A stretch of DNA of 64,000 nucleotides from the NCBI RefSeq assembly GCF_047511655.1, contig NC_133400.1, forward strand, positions 37,526,001 to 37,590,000. Direction: 5' to 3'. This stretch comes from Castor canadensis. Lineage: Eukaryota; Chordata; Mammalia; Rodentia; Castoridae. Both the position numbers and the translations under genes were made by a program. The number at the start of each line of letters is the position of its first letter. Position 1 is the stretch's first letter. Positions 22,481-34,229 of this stretch are shown piece after piece. The notes under the pieces were generated by a model that made no database searches, was not told where the DNA came from, and saw only the letters and a list, made by a program, of their open reading frames with translations.

Positions 22481-22973
22481 TTTTTTTCTTTTATTAGTCA
22501 TATGTGCATACAAGGCTTGGTTCATTTCTCCCCCTTGCCCCCACCCCCTCCCTTACCACCCACTCCGCCCCCTCCCTATCCCCCCCACCCCCTCAATACC
22601 CAGCAGAAACTATTTTGCCCTTATTTCTAATTTTGTTGTAGAGAGAGTATAAGCAATAATAGGAAGGAACAAGGGGTTTTGCTGGTTGAGATAAGGATAG
22701 CTATACAGGGCATTGACTCACAATGATTTCCTGTGCGTGGGTGTTACCTTCTAGGTTAATTCTTTTTGATCTAACCTTTTCTCTAGTACCTGTTCCCCTT
22801 TTCCTATTAGCCTCACTTGTTTTTAAGGTATGTGCTTTAGTTTCTCTGCGTTAAGGGCAACAAATGCTAGCTAATTTTTTTTAGGTGTCTTACCTATCCT
22901 CACCCCTCCCTTGTGTGCTCTCGCTTTTATCATGTGCTCATAGTCTAATCCCATTGTTGTGTTTGCCCTTGAT

Positions 22974-25900
22974 CTAATGTCCACATATGAGGGAGAACAT
23001 ACGATTTTTGGTCTTTTGGGCCAGGCTAACCTCACTCAGAATCATGTTCTCCAATTCCATCCATTTACCAGCGAATGATAACATTTTGTTCTTCTTCATG
23101 GCTGCATAAAATTCCATTGTGTATAGATACCACATTTTCTTAATCCATTCGTCAGTGGTGGGGCATCTTGGCTGTTTCCATAAGTTGGCTATTGTGAATA
23201 GTGCCGCAATAAACATGGGAGTGCAGGTGCCTCTGGAGTAACCTGTGTCACAGTCTTTTGGGTATATCCCCAAGAGTGGTATTGCTGGATCAAATGGTAG
23301 ATCGATGTCTAGCTTTTTAAGTAGCCTCGAGATTTTTTTCCAGAGTGGTTGTACTAGTCTACATTCCCACCAACAGTGTAAGAGGGTTCCTTTTTCCCCG
23401 CATCCTCGCCAACACCTGTTGTTGGTGGTGTTGCTGATGATGGCTATACTAACAGGGGTGAGGTGGAATCTTAGCGTGGTTTTAATTTGCATTTCCTTTA
23501 TTGCTAGAGATGGTGAGCATTTTTTCATATGTTTTCTGGCCATTTGAATTTCTTCTTTTGAGAAAGTTCTGTTTAGTTCACTTGCCCATTTCTTTATTGG
23601 TTCATTAGTTTTGGAAGAATTTAGTTTTTTAAGTTCCCTATATATTCTGGTTATCAGTCCTTTGTCTGATGTATAGTTGGCAAATATTTTCTCCCACTCT
23701 GTGGGTGTTCTCTTCAGTTTAGAGACCATTTCTTTTGATGAACAGAAGCTTTTTAGCTTTATGAGGTCCCATTTACCTATGCTATCTCTTAGTTGCTGTG
23801 CTGCTGGGGTTTCATTGAGAAAGTTCTTACCTATACCTACTAACTCCAGAGTATTTCCTACTCTTTCCTGTATCAACTTAAGAGTTTGGGGTCTGATATT
23901 AAGATCCTTTATTCACTTTGAGTTGATCTTGGTATAGGGTGATATACATGGATCTAGTTTCAGTTTTTTGCAGACTGCTAACCAGTTTTCCAGGCAGTTT
24001 TTGTTGAACAGGCTGCTATTTCTCCATCATATATTTTTAGCTCCTTTGTCAAAGATAAGTTGGTTATAGTTGTGTGGCTTCATATCTGGGTCCTCTATTC
24101 TGTTCCACTGGTCTTCATGTCTGTTTTTGTGCCAGTACCATGCTGTTTTTATTGTTATTGCTTTGTAATATAGTTTGAAGTCAAGTATTGTGATACCTCC
24201 TGCATTGTTCTTTTGACTGAGTATTGCCTTGGCTATTCGTGGCCTCTTGTATTTCCATACAAATTTAACAGTAGATTTTTCAATCTCTTTAATGAATGTC
24301 ATTGGAATTTTGATGGGAATTGCATTAAACATGTAGATTACTTTGGGGAGTATCGACATTTTTACTATGTTCATTCTACCAATCCATGAGCATGGGAGAT
24401 CTCTCCACTTTCTATAGTCTTCCTCAATCTCTTTTTTCAGAAGTGTATAGTTTTCCTTGTAGAGGTCTTTCACATCTTTTGTTAGGTTTACACCTAGGTA
24501 TTTGATTTTTTTTGAGGCTATTGTAAATGGAATTGTTTTCATACATTCTTTTCTGTTTGCTCATTGTTAGTGTATAGAAATGCTAATGATTTTTCTATGT
24601 TGATTTTATATCCTGCTACCTTGCTATAGCTATTGATGATGTCTAGAAGCTTCTGAGTAGAGTTTTTTGGGTCTTTAAGGTATAGGATCATGTCGTCTGC
24701 AAATAGGGATATTTTGACAGTTTCTTTACCTATTTGTATTCCTTTTATTCCTTCTTCTTGCCTAATTGCTCTGGCTAGGAATTCCAGTACCATGTTGAAT
24801 AGGAGTGGGGATAGTGGGCATCCTTGTCTGGTTCCTGATTTTAGAGGGAATGGTTTTAGTTTTTCTCCATTAAGTATAATGCTGGCTGTAGGTTTGTCAT
24901 ATATAGCTTTTATAATGTTGAGGAACTTTCCTTCTATTCCTAGTTTTCTTAGAGCTTTTATCATTAAATGATGTTGGATCTTATCAAAGGCTTTTTCTGC
25001 ATCTATTGAGATGATCAAATGGTTTTTGTCTTTGCTTCTGTTAATGTGGTTTATTACGTTTATTGATTTTCGTATGTTGAACCACCCCTGCATCCCTGGG
25101 ATGAAGCTTACTTGGTCGTGGTGAATAATCTTTTTGATGTGTTGCTGAATTCGGTTTGCCATTATTTTGTTGAGGATTTTTGCATCAATGTTCATTAAGG
25201 AGATTGGCCTATAGTTCTCCTTTTTGGAGGTGTCTTTGCCTGGTTTTGGGATAAGTGTAATACTGGCTTCATAAAATGTGTTTGGCAGTTTCCCTTCCCT
25301 TTCTATTTCGTGGAACAGTTTAAGGAGGGTTGGTATCAGTTCTTCTTTAAAGGTGTGATAGAATTCAGCAGAGAATCCATCAGGTCCTGGACTTTTCTTT
25401 TTGGGGAGACTCTTGATTGCTGCTTCAATTTCATTTTGTGTTATAAGTCTATTCAGGTGATTAATTTCCTCTTGGTTCAGTTTTGCATGATCATATGTAT
25501 CTAGAAATGTGTCCATTTCTTTTAGATTTTCAAATTTATTTGAATATAGGTTCTCAAAGTAGTCTCTGATGATTTCCTGGACTTCCATGGTGTTTGTTGT
25601 TATCTCCTCTTTTGCATTCCTAATTCTACTAATTTGGGTTTTTTCTCTCCTCATTTTAGTCAGGTTTGCCAGAGGTCTATCGATCCTGTTTATTTTTTCA
25701 AAGAACCAACTTTTTGTTTCATTAATTCTTTGTATGGTTTTTTTGGTTTCTATTTCATTGATTTCAGCTCTTATTTTTATTATTTCTCTCCTTCTATTTG
25801 TTTTGGGATTTACTTGTTCTTGTTTTTCTTGGAGTTTGAGATGTATCATTAGGTCATTGATTTGGGATCTTTCAATCTTTTTAATATATGCACTCATGGC

Positions 25901-26800
25901 TATAAACTTTCCTCTCAAGACTGCCTTAGCTGTGTCCCATAAGTTCCGGTAGGTTGTTTTTTCATTTTCATTGACTTCCAGGAACTTTTTAATTTCCTCT
26001 TTTATTGCATCGATGATCCATTCTTCATTAAGTAATGAGTTATTTAGTTTCCAGCTGTTTGCATGTTTTTTGTCTTTACTTTTGTTGTTGAGTTCTACTT
26101 TTACTGCATTGTGGTCAGATAGTATGCACGGTATTTTTTCTATTTTCTTATATTTGCTGAGGCTTGCTTTGTGCCCTAGGATATGATCTATTTTGGAGAA
26201 GGTCCCATGGGCTGCTGAGAAGAATGTATATTGTGTAGAGGTTGGATGAAATGTTCTGTAGACATCTACTAGGTCCATTTGATCTATTGCATATTTTAGA
26301 TCTTGGATTTCTTTATTGAGTTTTTGTTTGGATGACCTATCTATTGATGATAATGGGGTGTTAAAGTCTCCCACAACCACTGTGTTGGCGTTTATATATG
26401 CTTTTAGGTCTTTCAGGGTATGTTTGATGAAATTGGGTGCGTTGACTTTGGGTGCATACAGATTGATGATTATTATTTCCTTTTGGTCTATTTCCCCTTT
26501 TATTAGTATGGAATGTCCTTCTTTATCTTGTTTGATCAATGTAGGTTTGAAGTCTACTTTGTCAGAGATAAGTATTGTTACTCCTGCCTGTTTTGGGGGG
26601 CCATTGGCTTGGTAAATCTTCTTCCAGCCTTTCATCCTAAGCATACGCTTATTTCTGTCGGTAAGATGAGTCTCCTGTAAGCAACAAATTGTTGGATCTT
26701 CTTTTTTAATCCATTTTGTCAAATGGTGTCTTTTGATGGGTGAATTAAGTCCATTAACATTAAGCGTTAGTACTGATAGGTATGTGGTGATTCCTGCCAT
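22974..26800 (-). pseudogene. L1 ORF2 protein (endonuclease-reverse transcriptase), broken
   Basis: ORF2 encodes the nickase and reverse transcriptase that make L1 copies by target-primed reverse transcription. The first 753 codons (26800-24539) are open. They hold the apurinic-type endonuclease with NVNGLNS and LQETHL near the N-terminus, [10 protein letters not shown] near residue 140 and SDHNAV near 230, then the reverse transcriptase with FADDMILYL near residue 705. A frameshift near 24540 moves the reading to a second frame (24542-24027). A TGA near 24025 and another TGA near 23915 precede the last open part (23876-22974), which has the Cys-rich C-X3-C-X7-H-X4-C zinc region. All catalytic motifs are visible, but full-length protein cannot be made. 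Confidence 0.92.
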
Positions 26801-26850
26801 TTAGTTGTCTTAGTTGTTTGAAGGTTTGATTGTGTGTACCTAACTTGATG

Positions 26851-28124
26851 TTACTCTCTACTGTCTTGCTTTTTCTTATTCTGTGGTTTGGTGCTGCCTG
26901 CCTTTTCATGGTTAAGTTGGGTGTCACTTTCTGTGTGCAGGATCCCTTGCAGAATCTTTTGTAATGTTGGCTTTGTGGTCACATATTGTTTTAGTTTCTG
27001 CTTATCATGGAAGACTTTTATTGCTCCATCTATTTTGAATGATAGCTTTGCTGGGTAGAGTATCCTGGGATTGAAGTTATTTTCTTTCAATGCCTGGAAG
27101 ATCTCACCCCACTCTCTTCTTGCTTTTAATGTTTCTGTTGAGAAGTCTGCTGTGATTTTGATGGGTTTGCCTTTGTATGTTACTTGTTTTTTCTCTCTTA
27201 CAGCCTTCAATATTCTTTCCCTAGTTTCTGAACTTGTTGTTTTAATGATGATATGTCATGGAGTAGTTCTATTTTGATCTGGTCTGTTTGGTGTCCTGGA
27301 GGCCTCTTGCATATCTGTATGGGAATATCTTTCTCTAGATTTGGGAAATTTTCCGTTATTATTTTGTTGAATATATTACGCATTCCCTTCGCTTGTACCT
27401 CTTCTCCTTCTTCGATGCCCATGATTCTCAAGTTTGGTCTTTTGATGGAGTCAGTGAGTTCTTGCATTTTCTTTTCACAGGTCTTGAGTTGTTTAATTAA
27501 CAGTTCTTCGGTTTTTCCTTTAATTACCATTTCATCTTCAAGTTCTGAGATTCTGTCTTCTGTTTGTTCTATTCTGCTGGATTGGCCTTCCGTTTTGTTT
27601 TGCAGTTCTGTTTCGTTCTTTTTTCTGAGGTTTTCCATATCCTGGCAGTTTTCCTCTTTAATGTTGTCTATTTTTGTCCTGAGTTCATTTATCCATTTAT
27701 TCATTGTGTTCTCTCTTTCACTTTGGTGTTTATACAGTGCTTCTATGGTTTCCTTTATTTCTTCTTTTGCTTTTTCAAATTCTCTATTTTTGTTGTCTTG
27801 GAATTTTTTGAGTGTCTCCTGTACATTTTGGTTGACCCTATCCAGTATCATCTCTATAAAATTCTCATTGAGTACTTGTAGTATGTCTTCTTTTAAATTA
27901 TTCTTGTGGGCTTCATTGGGTCCTTTGGCATAGTTTATGTTCATTTTGTTGGAGTCTGGATCTGAGTTTCTTTTCTCTTCATTCCCCTCTGGTTCCTGTA
28001 CTAACTTTTTGCTGAGGGGAAACTGGTTTCCCTGTTTTTTCTGTCTTCCCGTCATTGTCTTTGGTGTTGTTACTGTCCCTGTACTGTCTGCAATTAAGTA
28101 TTTTCTAGCTTGTAATAATAACAA
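26851..28124 (-). pseudogene. L1 ORF1 protein (RNA-binding chaperone), frameshifted
   Basis: ORF1 protein coats L1 RNA as a trimer. From 28124 to 27207, 305 codons give a long polar N-terminal half with heptad-like coiled-coil character (residues about 60-210), then the RNA-recognition region beginning RPNLRIMGIEEGEE. A single-base shift around 27207-27212 moves the C-terminal domain to another frame (27210-26851, 119 codons, ADFSTETLKARREW and HDKQKLKQY segments). The intact length would be about 425 residues. A gap of about 50 bases separates it from ORF2. Confidence 0.88.
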
Positions 28125-28129
28125 TGGTA

Positions 28130-28590
28130 ATATTTAGAATGGAAGGGTGAGCTGAGATGGAAAGCGAGAAGTTAAAGAAAAGGAGAAAACAAATACACAG
28201 ACAAGAGGGAGAAAGCAGAACAAGGTTTCAGACAAGAAAGTTTCAAAGGTATAAACAGGGAGTGTTAGTGTACTAATCGAAAGTAAGCTGAACAGACATT
28301 AGAGAGACAGAGAGAAGATTGAAAATCAAAACTAAAAAAACAATTAAGATAGAAATAAAAATAAAAAATAAGTAAATGAAAGAAATATCTATATATAAAA
28401 ATGAATTAAAATAAAATGGAAAATAGAAAATTAAAAAAAAAAAAAAACCAAAAAACTTCCAAGTTTATATGCAATGCAGTTTCAGTCTTAATAATTTGGG
28501 TGTCTGTCTCAGTCTCCAGTCCTGGAGATGGTGCCTCAGATGTTGTTCTGTAGTTGTCTCATCAAAGGGGACACATAAAGTAGATCAAAA

Positions 28591-28632
<42 letters not shown>

Positions 28633-29582
28633 AAAAGCCCCACCAAGTGTCCCAAGTTCAAATGCAATACAGTTTCAGCAAGTTTTTGGCTTGCAGGTGT
28701 AATTCAGTTGTTCTCTCATCAAAAGTAAGGAGAAAAAGAAAAAAAAAAAAAGAGTCTGGAGACAGTTCTGAGAGTGGTATCTGCAACTGTGGCTTGCCTG
28801 CCCACTGCTCTCAGCCTGCTGTAGCTGGCAGCGTTATTTATGCAGATCTCTGGGGTGAACTGAGCACTCACCTGGTCCCACAGGCTTTGTTTGTTCAGAG
28901 TTCTCCTGTGTGGGAGCCTCTGCTACAGGCCTTCCCCTTTCCAAGCACTGGGAAAGGTGACACTGCCCCCACATTGTCAGGCCTGCGTGTTTATTTACAG
29001 TTCATGTGGGAGGTGGGTCTTCCCTCCTCTCCTGTGGAGTTTTCCTCCCTCTGCCACTCTGACAAACTTCCCTGCTCCTGGTTGCTGGGCACGCGCCCCG
29101 CTCCCTCCAGAGGCTCTCCTGCCCACCTGGCTTGTTTATTTACAGTTCCAGGCAGGATTCCCTTTCCCCAATCTTCAGCGCTCAGGGCGCCCCACCCTCT
29201 TTCCTGCGTGCCTTAATTGTTCTTATTGCTTATTAGTCAGTTTCTCTTTTTTCCCCAGGTGGAGGTCAGTCTGTCCAGGGGGCTATGTTGCTCTGGCCCA
29301 GGCTTGTCTGTGGGAGTACCGCGGTACCGCGAAGCTCACCTGGTCCATGTCTTCCCAAGCCGTCTGGGTGCCGGCCACTGGCAGCCCCAGGGGCCCTCCT
29401 CATTTCTCCATTTAACGTGAAGTGGAGATTCTCTGCGCCGGCTGGAGATGTGGAGGGGTCAAAGTTATGCCTTTTCTCAGTGATTATGCCTGCAAAGTGT
29501 GTCTCTAGCGTCTCTCCAAGATTTCACTATAGGAGGCTTGCTTTCTGCTTCCTACCTCTAGCTGCCATCTTGGAATCCCCCC
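28130..29582 (-). promoter_or_regulatory. L1 5' UTR with internal promoter region
   Basis: The 5' end carries a CAAGATGGC YY1-type site (29564-29573 on the plus strand as GCCATCTTGG), as in L1 promoters that fix the start of transcription. The upstream half is GC-rich; the half next to ORF1 is A-rich. It contains a partial 193-bp duplication (28461 and 28654) and a (CA)n at 28592-28630. Confidence 0.8.
28592..28630 (+). repeat. (AC)n microsatellite
   Basis: About 19 uninterrupted AC units lie inside the L1 5' UTR between the two copies of the duplicated unit. Confidence 0.95.
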
Positions 29583-29594
29583 TAAAAACATCTT
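29583..29594. repeat. Target site duplication of the full-length L1, 5' side
   Basis: TAAAAACATCTT directly abuts the C run (sense G run) at the L1 5' end and matches the copy at 22383-22394 with one mismatch. Confidence 0.75.
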
Positions 29595-29599
29595 GAAAC

Positions 29600-29735
29600 A
29601 AAGAGTTCACTTTCCCTCACAGCGTCTCCATCCCATGTGGCAGAGACCACTTCGCTCATATGGTGCCTTCCCTTATGTACTATAAACTTCATTGTCTCGC
29701 TTACTCATCTACGTGTCCTGCCTGGATTCTTTTCA
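29600..29735 (+). repeat. Possible LTR tail
   Basis: ACTATAAACTTCATTG and TCCTGCCTGGATTCTTTTC resemble the segment at 13555-13600. It may be the R-U5 part of an old LTR into whose left side the L1 inserted. Confidence 0.3.
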
Positions 29736-29739
29736 CACA

Positions 29740-30425
29740 GATGCAAGAATCTAGGTGTCTTCTGAATAGAGTTTCCAGCGATTACACAATCTGACAATAC
29801 TCTGTTCCCAGCCTGTGTATGACAGACACTGGGCATCCCTCCCTGGCCACTTTCACCTGTGCCCACAGCCAGGTAATTTCCTCTGAGTCTAAGACTCAAA
29901 CCTCCAACTACCATCTTGACATCTCCATGACGACGCACCAAGCTTGACACCTTTCAACCACACTTAGGTGCTTACCTGGCTTGCCTCCCACTGACCCCAC
30001 TCCCAGGCTCCCTGTCTCAGGAAGGACCCTCCAATGCTTGGCCCATTCCCATGGAATCAACTGTGTCAGTGGCACATGCCATGAGGAAGCAGGGAAAGCC
30101 ATTCCTCCTCAGAAGGCAGATGTCCCAAAGCAGGATCCACATTAGGGTTCTGGGACGTGCATCTGCAGGGGACCCCAAGCTTAGAAAAGCCCTGCGTCCC
30201 TCTCTGCTGCCATCTTTTAAAACTCTGAACTTCTGAGCCAAGAGGCCTACAATTTTTATTTTGCATTGCAAATTATGTAGCTGGTCTTGAGAAGGCCCTG
30301 ACTGCCTTCTTTCTTCTTTCCTATCTCTGTTCTCCACTTCCCTGTTAACATTTACTATCCTATCCATAAACTGCTACTACTCAAATCCTTGCCCAGAGTC
30401 TGTTGCTGAGAAAAGCCAGGCCAAC
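29740..30425. other. Unique sequence
   Basis: There is no recognised repeat. Overlapping opposite-strand open stretches (30017-30367 minus, 30051-30236 plus) look like chance. Confidence 0.45.
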
Positions 30426-30428
30426 ACC

Positions 30429-30463
30429 TCTCCATCTCCATCTCCATCTCCATCTCCATCTCT
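30429..30463 (+). repeat. (CCATCT)n short tandem repeat
   Basis: Five to six units of CATCTC are in register. Confidence 0.9.
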
Positions 30464-30499
30464 TGGGCATCTGCCCGCTCCCTGCTGTCTTATCTGTGC

Positions 30500-30980
30500 C
30501 TGGCCATGTGCTTGCTCTTGCTCACACCACTGCAGCAACCTTCAACGGCAGCCTCCATATCCACTCCACTCCAATTCCCCATCCTCAGAAGTTGCAGGGT
30601 TTGCTTGTGTTTCTAACAGAAAGCTAACCATGTCCCTTTCCTGCTTGGATCATTGCAGTAGCTAACTGTTGAAGCTTGGTGATGGCCCATAGAGACCAAT
30701 TGTCTTCTTTCTATTTTTTGTATATTTTTAAAATTCCATAACAAAAGTTAAATTTAAAACAAAAACTCAAATTACTTCCCATTGCTCATAAGAGCCTGCA
30801 TGATCTGGAAGCCCTTGATTTCTTTCTCTCTTTACACCAGCTACCTGGTGGCCTTTCTTTTCTTCAAATTCAGTGTTTCTCTCTGCCTCAGGGAATTTGC
30901 ATGTGCTATGCCTTCTGCCAGAAATGCTTTCTCTCTTATACTTCTCACTCTTCTCCAATACTGCTTTGCCTAGTAACTTT
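30500..30980 (+). repeat. L2 3' part
   Basis: GCCTCAGGGAATTTGCATGTGC followed by CTTCTGCCAGAAATGCTTTC is the diagnostic L2 3' block, preceded by GCTTGGATCATTGCAGTAGC and by a less certain stretch from 30500. A/T-rich insertion sequence lies at about 30700-30770. Confidence 0.6.
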
Positions 30981-30984
30981 GTTT

Positions 30985-31165
30985 GTTTCTTGAGTTTTCC
31001 TCATCTGTAAAACAAGGATTATCTTGCATAAGACCTTAGGTTGAGTCTCCAGCACCCAAAAAGAAAAATTATCTTGTTCTCATAGCCCAGGATTTTTAAA
31101 TAAGATTATTAGGATAAAATTGCCCATCACAAAGGAAACACTTCATAAACACCAGCTATTATTAG
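30985..31165 (+). repeat. MIR interrupted by an ID-like fragment
   Basis: TTTTCCTCATCTGTAAAACA is the MIR core, and GATTATTAGGATAAAATTG plus ACACTTCATAAACACCAGC continue it. Between them lies TGCATAAGACCTTAGGTTGA and CTCCAGCACCCAAAA, the 3' part of an ID-like unit. Confidence 0.5.
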
Positions 31166-31604
31166 CATAAAAAATAATTCTGGTCCCTCCAGGCTCCAAA
31201 TAAAATTGTCAGTCCAAAAAGCTCAGTTGTGTTTATCCTGTGGCTTCAAACACCACAGCATTCCCTCAGTTTCTATATACAGAAGAAAATGGAAGAGCAT
31301 TAATGCCAAAAACCAGGTACTGTCTGGGCACATAGCCTGCAGGCCATTCCTCTATCATACTGAGAATCAAATGAACCCTAAGACATTGAGAACCTGTCAG
31401 TACAAAAGGTGATTATCACATGAAGGGCCCAGGAGAAGGGCTGTCCATCAATGAATCAGTAGCCTCATATCTGATTATGGTTTAATTGGCTATGGTCACA
31501 TCCACAGAAATTCCAAGGGCAGTGGTTTTTAGGGACATCATCTTCTGGAGTTAGGAAGGGGAGTGCAGCCTACAACTACAGAATGCCAAATAGAGACCAG
31601 TCTC

Positions 31605-31770
31605 TGTGCCAACCCTTGGAGGCACTTGGCATGTACCATCTCATAGAGTCACTCCAAAGTTACTCTTTTTTAAGGTTCTGAAGCTTCAAAGAGCAAAAAA
31701 ACCTGCTAAAGGGTACACAAGCAATTCAAAGTCTGATCTGTTTGGCCCCAGGTCTGAACTGTTTCTCCAA
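31605..31770 (-). repeat. MIR-like fragment
   Basis: CTCTGTGCCAACCCTTGGAG, then CATCTCATAGAGTCACTCC and a diverged core, fit a minus-strand MIR. Confidence 0.4.
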
Positions 31771-31779
31771 CACCCACAT

Positions 31780-33870
31780 AGTTCCCAAATCCAAGATCCC
31801 TGTATCCCATCACCTACTCTAATTGAGTATGTAGAATGGGCCTGAGAATTTGTTTGAAAGTTTTCTAGACAACTCCAAAGATCAGCTAAGTTGATACCCA
31901 CTTATAGGAAGCCACTCTCCCCAAACCCAAACAAAATGGCCCCATGAGTTTAGTTTGTGACCTTGGCCCAGTGTAACTACTGGCTTTAAACAATGAGCTA
32001 ACCAGTCTGAGTTTATTGTAAATCATGCCTGATCTCATTTCAAATCAGCCTTAGCATCTCAATACATAAAGTCTTTCATTTACTAATTAAAATCTATGTT
32101 CCAAAACAGCATTTATTCCAAAATGTGACTGTGCACACTATTGGCCCTCCAGTTCTGTGCCCCTCACATTATCACCTCCTTAGGGGTAGAAATTTGAGTG
32201 TCTACCACTTCACTGTACATTTGTTTCTTAGCCCAGCTCACGTGGCCTGATAGCACAGGCATTTTCCTTAACATCCTCTAATTTTACAGCAACAATTTTG
32301 GCTCTTGGAGTTCTGAAGTCTCCTTTTTGTCAGGAGGATTAGATCAAGAGTACATTAAAGATACAGTTCTATGCCCTTCAAGGCAATAATAGCCTGGAAT
32401 TGTGTCAGAGATTTCCAGAGGGGAACCATCTCTGGAATTCTAAGTCCAAACCAGTGCAGGAGAGAAGTTGCTGCTCACAAAGAGGACTCGCTGAGCTTAT
32501 AAATAGATTTTTATGAACTTCTTACCCTGCTTCTGACTTCAGCACTGACACATGCTAGATTATGCTTTTAACAAATGCCTTTCCCAATTCAAAAACTGGG
32601 TTTCTGATAGGAAGCACTTTCACTGAGTCCCACAATCTATCTTAATAGCAACTTATTTCATATGGACTGTATTTCTATTAAAACAGGATAACCCTCTGGT
32701 GTTCCATTACCAATCACAGGAAGCCTCAAGGAGTAATAACTAACTTAACAGTTAAAATAAATGTTTAAATTCTTTGTAAAAGAGAAAAAAGGTAGTAAGA
32801 ATAATATAGCTGTACTTAAGCTTTTAAAAAAGAGAGTGCTAGCTCTCCCAATGAGACACTTTCCTGCAGAGTTGGCCAGAAAAGATTTTTTTTTTAAATA
32901 GAATCTTTTTAATCTAAGGGAAAGCAGATAAAATGACAGTACAAATGATGCCACAACATTTGAATGAAGAGCATAACTTTCAGACAATTAACTTATCTTC
33001 TCTATCTAAACCTGATCATTTCCTACTGAACTGTGTGGTTTTTCTTTAAAAATTGGTTTGCTTTGCCAGACTGTATTGCATCATCTTCTGTTGGTACAAT
33101 CGTCATGAAAGTTGCAGAGATGGCACTGTATAACATGTAGGTGGGGAGGCCTTGTTCCTTTCCACATCACCTTCCTGACCACCCTCCCTGCACCCTGCCT
33201 TCTTTTGGCACTATGGGCCAAAGAAGGGTCACTCCCAAAGACTGGGTCCTCTAGGCTTTCGTTGATGCAGACACTATAAGGACACCCAAAGGCACATGAG
33301 GAAAGGACACTCCTGTGTGAGGGAGGGGGGCAACAGAGGTTTCACAAAGGGGGAACTGTGCAACTGAATAGTGAAAAATGAATAAGAGAACAGCGGAGAC
33401 CACACAGTTGCCAGGGATGGAATTAACCTACTAATTTTTGCACAGCTATTGTACTGTATACTCCAAGTCGTGTACAGTATTGCACCCTTTCTCTCTGCAA
33501 ATATTGCCTCCTTGAGGAAAATTTTCCTGCTAGATTTCCCCCAGGCACACATCCGCTTTTCAAATTCGGAGACTGTTGTGTAGCTTGTGATGGCAGTGGC
33601 AGGGATGACAGAGCATGCTTCCCACCCCTCCTCATTATGGTGATCCATCAGTTGTCAGCCAGGACCTTGTGGGCGACTGTCTTGTCATGTTGTCAGTTCA
33701 GACATGTCATTCTGCTGAGTACTCATTTTCAGCTCCTTTAATCTTTCCTCCTGTGTTAGCTTACCAACCTCCCAATCCAGCACCTTGTGCAGAACAGAGG
33801 GAGAAGACATGCAGTGGGCCACCAAGCCATGGGAGACAGGGTCCATTGGGGAATTCTTCAGGGTAAAAAG
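31780..33870. other. Long unique A/T-rich interval
   Basis: About 2 kb without a recognisable interspersed repeat, rare in this window. Open stretches such as 33274-33648 minus (124 codons) show no domain. I cannot assign a function. Confidence 0.45.
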
Positions 33871-34084
33871 AGTTTCAGTGCTGGGCACCGGTGGCTCACA
33901 CCTATAATCCTACCTACTCAGGAGGCAGCGATCAGGAAGATTGAGGTTCAAAGCCAGCCTGGGCAAATAGTTCTTGAGACCTATCTCGAAAAAAACAAAA
34001 AAGTGCTGGTGGAGTGGCTCAAGGTGTAGTCCCTGAGTTCAAGCACCAGTACTGCCAAAATTAAAAAAAAAAAAAGTTTCAGTG
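33871..34084 (+). repeat. B1/ID-type SINE with perfect target duplication
   Basis: AGTTTCAGTG flanks the element exactly (33871-33880 and 34075-34084). The left half is intact, the ID half has lost its middle (CTCAAGGTGTAGTCCCTGAG), and an A-rich tail ends it. The intact duplication marks a comparatively recent insertion. Confidence 0.92.
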
Positions 34085-34229
34085 GCCTGAGTCCTTGTTC
34101 AGGCATTTAGAAAATGTTGACCTCTTTTGTCAGGCTGCTTAAAGGCATTCCCAAATCTTTCCAGAAAGCACTTTTTATGGTGGGTCTCCCTTTAAAAACA
34201 CTCAATTTATGAAAATTTGAATTGACAAA

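Larger units (their letters stand above)
22383..29594 (-). mobile_element. Near full-length LINE-1 with target duplications
   Basis: In minus-strand order: 5' UTR (29582-28130) starting GGGGGG ATTCCAAGATGGC, ORF1 (28124-26851), ORF2 (26800-22974), and a 3' UTR with a G-rich sense tract (22527-22590) and A tail. Matching 12-bp duplications flank it. The copy is complete in layout but both ORFs carry disabling mutations, so it is a dead but fairly young element. The insertion point resembles the L1 endonuclease preference (sense TTTC/AAGA). Confidence 0.9.

Noticed and set aside
24690..28137. Many plus-strand open frames of 60-226 codons
   Set aside because: They are shadows of L1 ORF1 and ORF2, which are convincingly coding on the minus strand.
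28592..28630. CRISPR-like or other array structures
   Set aside because: Only microsatellites and SINEs repeat here; there are no regularly spaced identical repeats with unique spacers, and the DNA is mammalian.
28961..29420. CpG island of a host promoter
   Set aside because: The GC-rich stretch is the L1 5' UTR, with a matching insertion boundary at 29582.
33274..33648. 124-codon minus-strand open frame
   Set aside because: It overlaps another frame of the same strand and has no domain or coding signature.
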